Assembly: GCF_003045775.1 (NCBI RefSeq)
Contig: NZ_PXNS01000015.1
Location: 92,567 to 156,566, forward strand
Direction of reading: 5' to 3'
DNA from: Halomonas litopenaei
GTDB lineage: Bacteria > Pseudomonadota > Gammaproteobacteria > Pseudomonadales > Halomonadaceae
DNA: 64,000 bases
Below, in pieces: positions 60,497-64,000 of this stretch. The position numbers and the translations under genes were made by a program. How positions within the stretch are numbered: the first letter of the stretch is position 1; each line of letters opens with the position of its first letter. The notes beneath the pieces were generated by a model. It saw only the letters and a program-made list of their open reading frames with translations. It ran no database searches and was not told the DNA's origin.

Positions 60497-60940
60497 ATGA
60501 CCGACCTGCTCAAACGCCTCGAGCGCGAACCCTGCGATAGCCGTCATTCTCTCGAAGAGGTGCTGGCCAATGTGCGATTCAACGGCGATGGCCTGCTGCC
60601 GGCCATCGCCCAGCAGCACGATAGCGGCGAAGTGCTGATGATGGCGTGGATGAACCGGGAGGCGCTGGAGGAAACGCTGCGCACTGGCCGGGTATACTAC
60701 TACTCCCGCTCCCGCGCCAAGCTGTGGCGCAAGGGCGAGTCTTCCGGCCAGCAGCAGCATCTCAAGAGTGCGTCGCTGGACTGTGACGGCGATACCCTGC
60801 TGCTGCAGGTCGAGCAGACCGGTCCGGCCTGCCATACCGGCCGTCGTAGCTGTTTCTATCTGTCCCTGGAGGCTGACAGCGCCCGCATCAGCAGCGCTGC
60901 GCTGATCGATCCCGATGAGCTCTACACCAAGGGATCCTGA
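60497..60940 (+). CDS. hisI: Phosphoribosyl-AMP cyclohydrolase
   Basis: Catalyses the third step of histidine synthesis, opening the purine ring of PR-AMP. The 147-residue protein has VLMMAWMNREALEETL, RSRAKLWRKGESSGQ and the zinc cysteines in LDCDGD and ACHTGRRSCFY. The fused HisE domain of enteric bacteria is absent, and no other his gene is nearby. It overlaps the yidD frame by 26 bp. Confidence 0.96.
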   Translation: MTDLLKRLEREPCDSRHSLEEVLANVRFNGDGLLPAIAQQHDSGEVLMMAWMNREALEETLRTGRVYYYSRSRAKLWRKGESSGQQQHLKSASLDCDGDTLLLQVEQTGPACHTGRRSCFYLSLEADSARISSAALIDPDELYTKGS

Positions 60941-61340
60941 GTCATCGGCGACGGCCGGGGCTGACAGCGGCCGTGGTCGCGATGATCGATCGCCCCCCGC
61001 GCAGGAGCCATCACTCCGAGGGCGCGGACCGAAGCGCTGGCTGGCATGGCCGTTACTGGCGCTGATTCGCCTCTACCAGGGTGTCATCAGCCCATTGCTG
61101 GGCCCACGCTGTCGCTACTGGCCAAGCTGCTCGCACTACAGTCACGAAGCCATAACGGTTCACGGCCCGATACGGGGCGGTTGGCTAGCGCTCAAGCGTA
61201 TTCTGCGCTGCCATCCTGGCGCCAAGGGCGGCATCGATCCTGTGCCTGGCGGGCCCAGCGAGAGGCTTTGCCGCCAGGATCCGGAGCTCGACGAGCGGTT
61301 TGAGGTGCGCGGCGACAGCGACTCGAGATCAGCGGACTGA
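60915..61340 (+). CDS. yidD: Membrane protein insertion efficiency factor YidD
   Basis: YidD proteins help YidC insert inner-membrane proteins. The core LIRLYQGVISPLLGPRCRYW then PSCSHYSHEAITVHGPIRGG and LRCHPGAKGGIDPVP is unmistakable, including the conserved cysteines. The protein is 141 residues with N- and C-terminal extensions. The usual place of yidD is between rnpA and yidC; here it follows hisI with a 26-bp overlap. The start at 60915 is the first ATG; a later start nearer the core is possible. Confidence 0.88.
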   Translation: MSSTPRDPESSATAGADSGRGRDDRSPPAQEPSLRGRGPKRWLAWPLLALIRLYQGVISPLLGPRCRYWPSCSHYSHEAITVHGPIRGGWLALKRILRCHPGAKGGIDPVPGGPSERLCRQDPELDERFEVRGDSDSRSAD

Positions 61341-61374
61341 CGCGGGCGCCTCGTCGACGCCCAGGGTTCAAGCG

Positions 61375-61800
61375 TCAGGCAGCTTCCTGCTCCGCGACGC
61401 GATAGATGCGCTCGAGCATGGCGTTGAGGCCATTGCTGCGGGTCGGCGACAGGTGCTTGTCGAGACCCAGGTCCTTGAGAAAATGCGGACTGGTGGCGAG
61501 GATGTCGCTGGGCTTTCGATCGTTGTAGATGCGCATCAGCACGGCGATCAGCCCTGACACGATGGCGGCGTCCGAGATGGCGGCAAAGTGCAGGGTGTCG
61601 CCCTGGCGCTCGTGGTGCATCCACACATTGGACTGACAGCCCTGAATCTTCAGCTCGTCACGCTTGTGCTCATCGGGGAAGGCCGGCAATGCCTTGCCCA
61701 TGTCGATGATGTACTGATAGCGGTCCATCCAGTTGTCGAACAGTTCAAACTCTTCCAGCAGCTCCTGCTGGGCCTGTTCTGCGGTACTCGTCGTGGTCAT
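61375..61800 (-). CDS. SufE-family cysteine desulfurase sulfur acceptor
   Basis: The 141-residue protein has the SufE/CsdE active-site cysteine in IQGCQSNVWMHHER and the preceding DRYQYIIDMGKALPAFPDEH. It accepts sulfur from a SufS- or CsdA-type desulfurase for iron-sulfur cluster assembly. No suf genes are adjacent, so SufE versus CsdE cannot be told. The start at 61800 follows GGAG. Confidence 0.92.
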   Translation of the reverse strand: MTTTSTAEQAQQELLEEFELFDNWMDRYQYIIDMGKALPAFPDEHKRDELKIQGCQSNVWMHHERQGDTLHFAAISDAAIVSGLIAVLMRIYNDRKPSDILATSPHFLKDLGLDKHLSPTRSNGLNAMLERIYRVAEQEAA

Positions 61801-61973
61801 GGTGACTCCCTAGAATGCTGCCAGGATTATACCTGCCTGGCCCCGCCGTCGTCCTCCCCCGGTCAGCCCCGGTTCGGAGAACCCGGCCAGGCGTCATGCT
61901 AGAATTCGCCCTGAGCGGGTGACAACGGAGCACTCGCTGTCGCTCGCCGCCTAAGCTACATAAAGAGATCGAC

Positions 61974-62393
61974 ATGCAAGCGCCAGACCCCCAAGGACAG
62001 GGCCCGCATCGCTCACGTGATAGACGACTCGATGCACTGGAAAAGGAGCTCGACCAGTATCTGGGCTCGTCACGGGCCGACAAGACCGGCACGCCGGCCT
62101 CCGAGCGAGGCCTGACGCAGCAGCAGCTGGAAGAAATCATCGCTCACCTGGCCGCCCAGCGCCGGGCCAAGCGAGCGGCCATCCTTACCAATCTGCTGGA
62201 TCTGGCGGATCGCGCGGGCACCACCGTCGGCGCGCTTTCGCTGATTGCGCTGTTCTTCGCCGACAAGGATAGCTCGGGGGCGACGCTGGTGGTGGCCAGC
62301 ACGGCCAAGCCGCTTTGGGGCGCCTTCGTTGGCTTTGGTCTGGCTCTCGTGGCATCCTATGCCAAGGCCCTGCTCACCTGGAGGGACAAGTGA
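61974..62393 (+). CDS. Small membrane protein of unknown function
   Basis: Not recognised. The 139-residue product begins with a charged, Gln/Arg-rich half (residues 1-~75, with LTQQQLEEIIAHLAAQRRAKRA). It then has two hydrophobic segments (TTVGALSLIALFF and LWGAFVGFGLALVASYAKALL). The last bases TGATG overlap the start of a second tiny membrane protein, a sign of translational coupling. It lies between sufE and an integrase gene. Confidence 0.7.
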   Translation: MQAPDPQGQGPHRSRDRRLDALEKELDQYLGSSRADKTGTPASERGLTQQQLEEIIAHLAAQRRAKRAAILTNLLDLADRAGTTVGALSLIALFFADKDSSGATLVVASTAKPLWGAFVGFGLALVASYAKALLTWRDK

Positions 62394-62551
62394 TGACATT
62401 CCATATCGCCATGCTGATCATGCTGGGCGCCACCTTGGCGCTGGCGGTGGCTGCCTACCGACTCGACCGTGGCTACAAGTCCGACGTCAAGGCGCTCACC
62501 GAGCACGCCAATCGTTATATCGCCCGAAAGCGCGGCCCCCTCGAGCACTAG
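62393..62551 (+). CDS. Very small membrane protein (52 residues), coupled to the preceding gene
   Basis: One N-terminal helix (IAMLIMLGATLALAVAAY) followed by a basic tail (RLDRGYKSDVKALTEHANRY). The ATG at 62393 overlaps the upstream stop as TGATG. Function unknown. The pairing with the 139-residue protein suggests a two-component membrane unit. A 13-bp tandem repeat begins 12 bp after its stop. Confidence 0.6.
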   Translation: MTFHIAMLIMLGATLALAVAAYRLDRGYKSDVKALTEHANRYIARKRGPLEH

Positions 62552-62563
62552 GCTTGCCTGGTT

Positions 62564-62615
62564 GGCTCCATTGGCGGGCTCCACTGGTGGGTTCTACTGG
62601 CGGGTTCTACTGGCG
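62564..62615. repeat. Four tandem 13-bp repeats near the integrase gene
   Basis: The unit GGYTCYAYTGGYG is repeated four times without spacing, with a decayed fifth copy beginning GATTCTGCT. Units three and four are identical. The block lies 50 bp beyond the 3' end of the integrase gene. Confidence 0.75.
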
Positions 62616-62665
62616 GATTCTGCTACCCGCCCCCAGCCAGAAACCTGTCCAGGGGGGCTGTTTCT

Positions 62666-63874
62666 TCATTCCTTATTCTCCCCCCTCCCTTGCCCCCATT
62701 TTGGTCCCTCTGCCTGGCCAAGGCCGTGCAGCGACTGCTGGCGATGCCATTCCTCGTCTTCGGTGTGAAGGTAGCGTGTCGTCGTCTCCAGGCGTGAGTG
62801 ACGTGCCGACTGCGCCAGATAACGAAGCTCCACGCCCGCCTGGGCCTGATGGGTCAGAGCGGTGTGCCTGAGCCAATGCGGCGTAGCCTGTCGTAGCCGT
62901 GCCACCGCCTGGGGATCCCCGCCCTGCTCTTCCAGGCAGTCCGCGGCCTGACTGAAGGTCGTGCGTATCAGTCGGTACAACTGGTTGTCACCCAGCGCGG
63001 TCTTTCCATCCAGGCGCCTCAACAGTGGCGCTGGATCCCCGGCGGGATCGGCCGGCTCGCCGTAGAGCGTCCGCGCCTCCCGGGCCAGCTCGATCATGTC
63101 GGGCGGCACCGGGATTTCGGCAAACTTGCCGCCCTTGCCGACCACCTGCCACCACCAGCGCCCTTCCCGCCTCACCAGATCCCCCATGCGCGCCTGGCTC
63201 ATCTCGTTGATCCGCGGGGCCAGCAGGTAGGCAAAGCCGAACACCAGCCGCCGCCTGGTCCAGAGAAATCTGGCTCGTCGGTCGGCACCTGGCTCCAGCG
63301 GCTCGTTGAGCCAGGCCCACAACCAGTCCCACAGCGGACGCTCCAGATAGCGCTCGACACGCCGCTGGCCATTGTTGAGTCGCCTGCGCTTGTCGCGCAT
63401 CAATCGAAACGGGTTGCGCGACAGCCAGCCCGCCTCCACCAGCCAGGCCATCATGCCTTGCAGGATCACCAGACTCTGGCGTCGACTTGCCGGGGACAGG
63501 GGGCCACGAAACGGCCGCCAACGGGGATCCTGACGCGGTCTGACCGGTCCTACCCACTGCTCACGGGGGCGCGGGTCGGCGAGAAAGGCCTCGAACTCAT
63601 CAAGGTGACCCCGGGTCATCTGGGTCAACGAAAGGCGGCGCTCTTCAAGCCACAGCAGCAGCCGCTCGGCCTCGCGGCGGTAGGCGCGCTGGGTCTGCGC
63701 ACTGCCAGCGTATTCGGCAAGCCAGTGGGCCACCGCCTGCCAGTCATCTTCCGCCTCGATCAGGGCCTTCGGGGACGACGAAGACGGTAATTCGCCGTCG
63801 ACCAGGGTGCCCCCCGGCGTGCTGCCGGCGATCGCCCTGCCGTCCTGTGCCTGTATCGGAGGTGTCTTGCTCAT
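62666..63874 (-). CDS. Tyrosine recombinase (phage-integrase family)
   Basis: A 402-residue site-specific recombinase. The N-terminal SAM-like core-binding domain (~40-160) contains TQRAYRREAERLLLWL. The catalytic domain holds all expected residues: Arg in APRINEMSQ, Lys in VGKGGKFAEIPVP, His-Arg in HWLRHTALTHQ, His in SARHSRLE and the Tyr in TTRYLHTED. No excisionase, phage or conjugation genes are near in the window. It could belong to an element that continues beyond 64 kb or be a resident recombinase. Confidence 0.9.
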   Translation of the reverse strand: MSKTPPIQAQDGRAIAGSTPGGTLVDGELPSSSSPKALIEAEDDWQAVAHWLAEYAGSAQTQRAYRREAERLLLWLEERRLSLTQMTRGHLDEFEAFLADPRPREQWVGPVRPRQDPRWRPFRGPLSPASRRQSLVILQGMMAWLVEAGWLSRNPFRLMRDKRRRLNNGQRRVERYLERPLWDWLWAWLNEPLEPGADRRARFLWTRRRLVFGFAYLLAPRINEMSQARMGDLVRREGRWWWQVVGKGGKFAEIPVPPDMIELAREARTLYGEPADPAGDPAPLLRRLDGKTALGDNQLYRLIRTTFSQAADCLEEQGGDPQAVARLRQATPHWLRHTALTHQAQAGVELRYLAQSARHSRLETTTRYLHTEDEEWHRQQSLHGLGQAEGPKWGQGRGENKE

Positions 63875-64000
63875 ATGACCTGCCCATTGGCTTGCGCCAT
63901 TGCGTGTCGTCGCTTGGCGCGGCTGAATAGATAGGGTAAGCGGATTAAATGGTTGATCTTACCTTTGCATGAGAGTGAGACAGACCGGCATCTCATCGGA

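Noticed and set aside
62564..62615. Tandem 13-bp repeats considered as a CRISPR array
   Set aside because: The units are adjacent without spacers and far too short; no cas gene is present.
55000..64000. A defence island around the integrase
   Set aside because: No nuclease, helicase, methyltransferase or toxin-antitoxin family could be recognised. Most genes here are housekeeping (hisI, yidD, sufE-like, zur-like).

Overview
The window reads as a chromosomal segment of a GC-rich gammaproteobacterium of the Halomonadaceae (Halomonas type). The main reasons are an ectoine synthesis cluster (ectA, ectB, ectC), the block aspS-yebC-ruvC-ruvA-ruvB-tolQRAB-pal-cpoB, and the ubiG/HAD phosphatase/yciK neighbourhood otherwise typical of pseudomonads and their relatives. 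Most of the window is ordinary core genome. No rRNA, tRNA or CRISPR array was found.

Layout. 0-7.3 kb: the end of a large repeat-containing surface protein, a bifunctional NMN adenylyltransferase/Nudix protein, a YihY-type membrane protein fused to an acylphosphatase, a nucleoside hydrolase-ribokinase salvage operon, and a D-2-hydroxyacid dehydrogenase. 7.3-20.7 kb: FmdB-aspS, a ubiquinone-type monooxygenase, yebC, ruvCAB, the Tol-Pal operon and yciK. Two near-identical 139-bp inverted-repeat elements (MITE-like, flanked by CTAG) lie in opposite orientation after aspS and after ruvC. 20.9-34.6 kb: a MupP-like phosphatase and ubiG, galU with a degenerate UDP-glucose dehydrogenase homologue, a degenerate superoxide dismutase homologue, a membrane-anchored coiled-coil protein followed by tamA and tamB, an alpha/beta hydrolase and a LysR regulator. 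34.7-43.2 kb: a five-gene peptide-type ABC transporter operon on the minus strand, a beta-carbonic anhydrase and glutathione reductase.

43.4-46.1 kb is the ectoine cluster. It has a clear sigma-70 promoter before ectA, but an intrinsic terminator and a sigma-54-like GG-N10-GC element lie between ectB and ectC, so ectC may be expressed partly on its own. 46.2-54.7 kb: an outer-membrane barrel protein, then a tripartite TRAP transporter with galactarolactone cycloisomerase, a lactone isomerase-type amidohydrolase, uronate dehydrogenase and a GntR/FCD regulator. Together these make a nearly complete upper oxidative pathway for galacturonate/glucuronate. 55-64 kb: a DJ-1/PfpI protein, a three-gene set of retropepsin-like protease, inactive transglutaminase with membrane domain and ATP-grasp ligase (a predicted peptide-tagging system), a Zur-like regulator, hisI, yidD, a sufE-like gene, two tiny membrane proteins of unknown role, and a solitary tyrosine recombinase beside a 13-bp tandem repeat.

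The points most worth a second look are the MITE pair, the two apparent pseudoenzymes (Ugd-like without its catalytic cysteine, SOD-like without three of four metal ligands), the YihY-acylphosphatase fusion with a strong internal start site, the ectB/ectC terminator, and the protease/transglutaminase/ATP-grasp triad.
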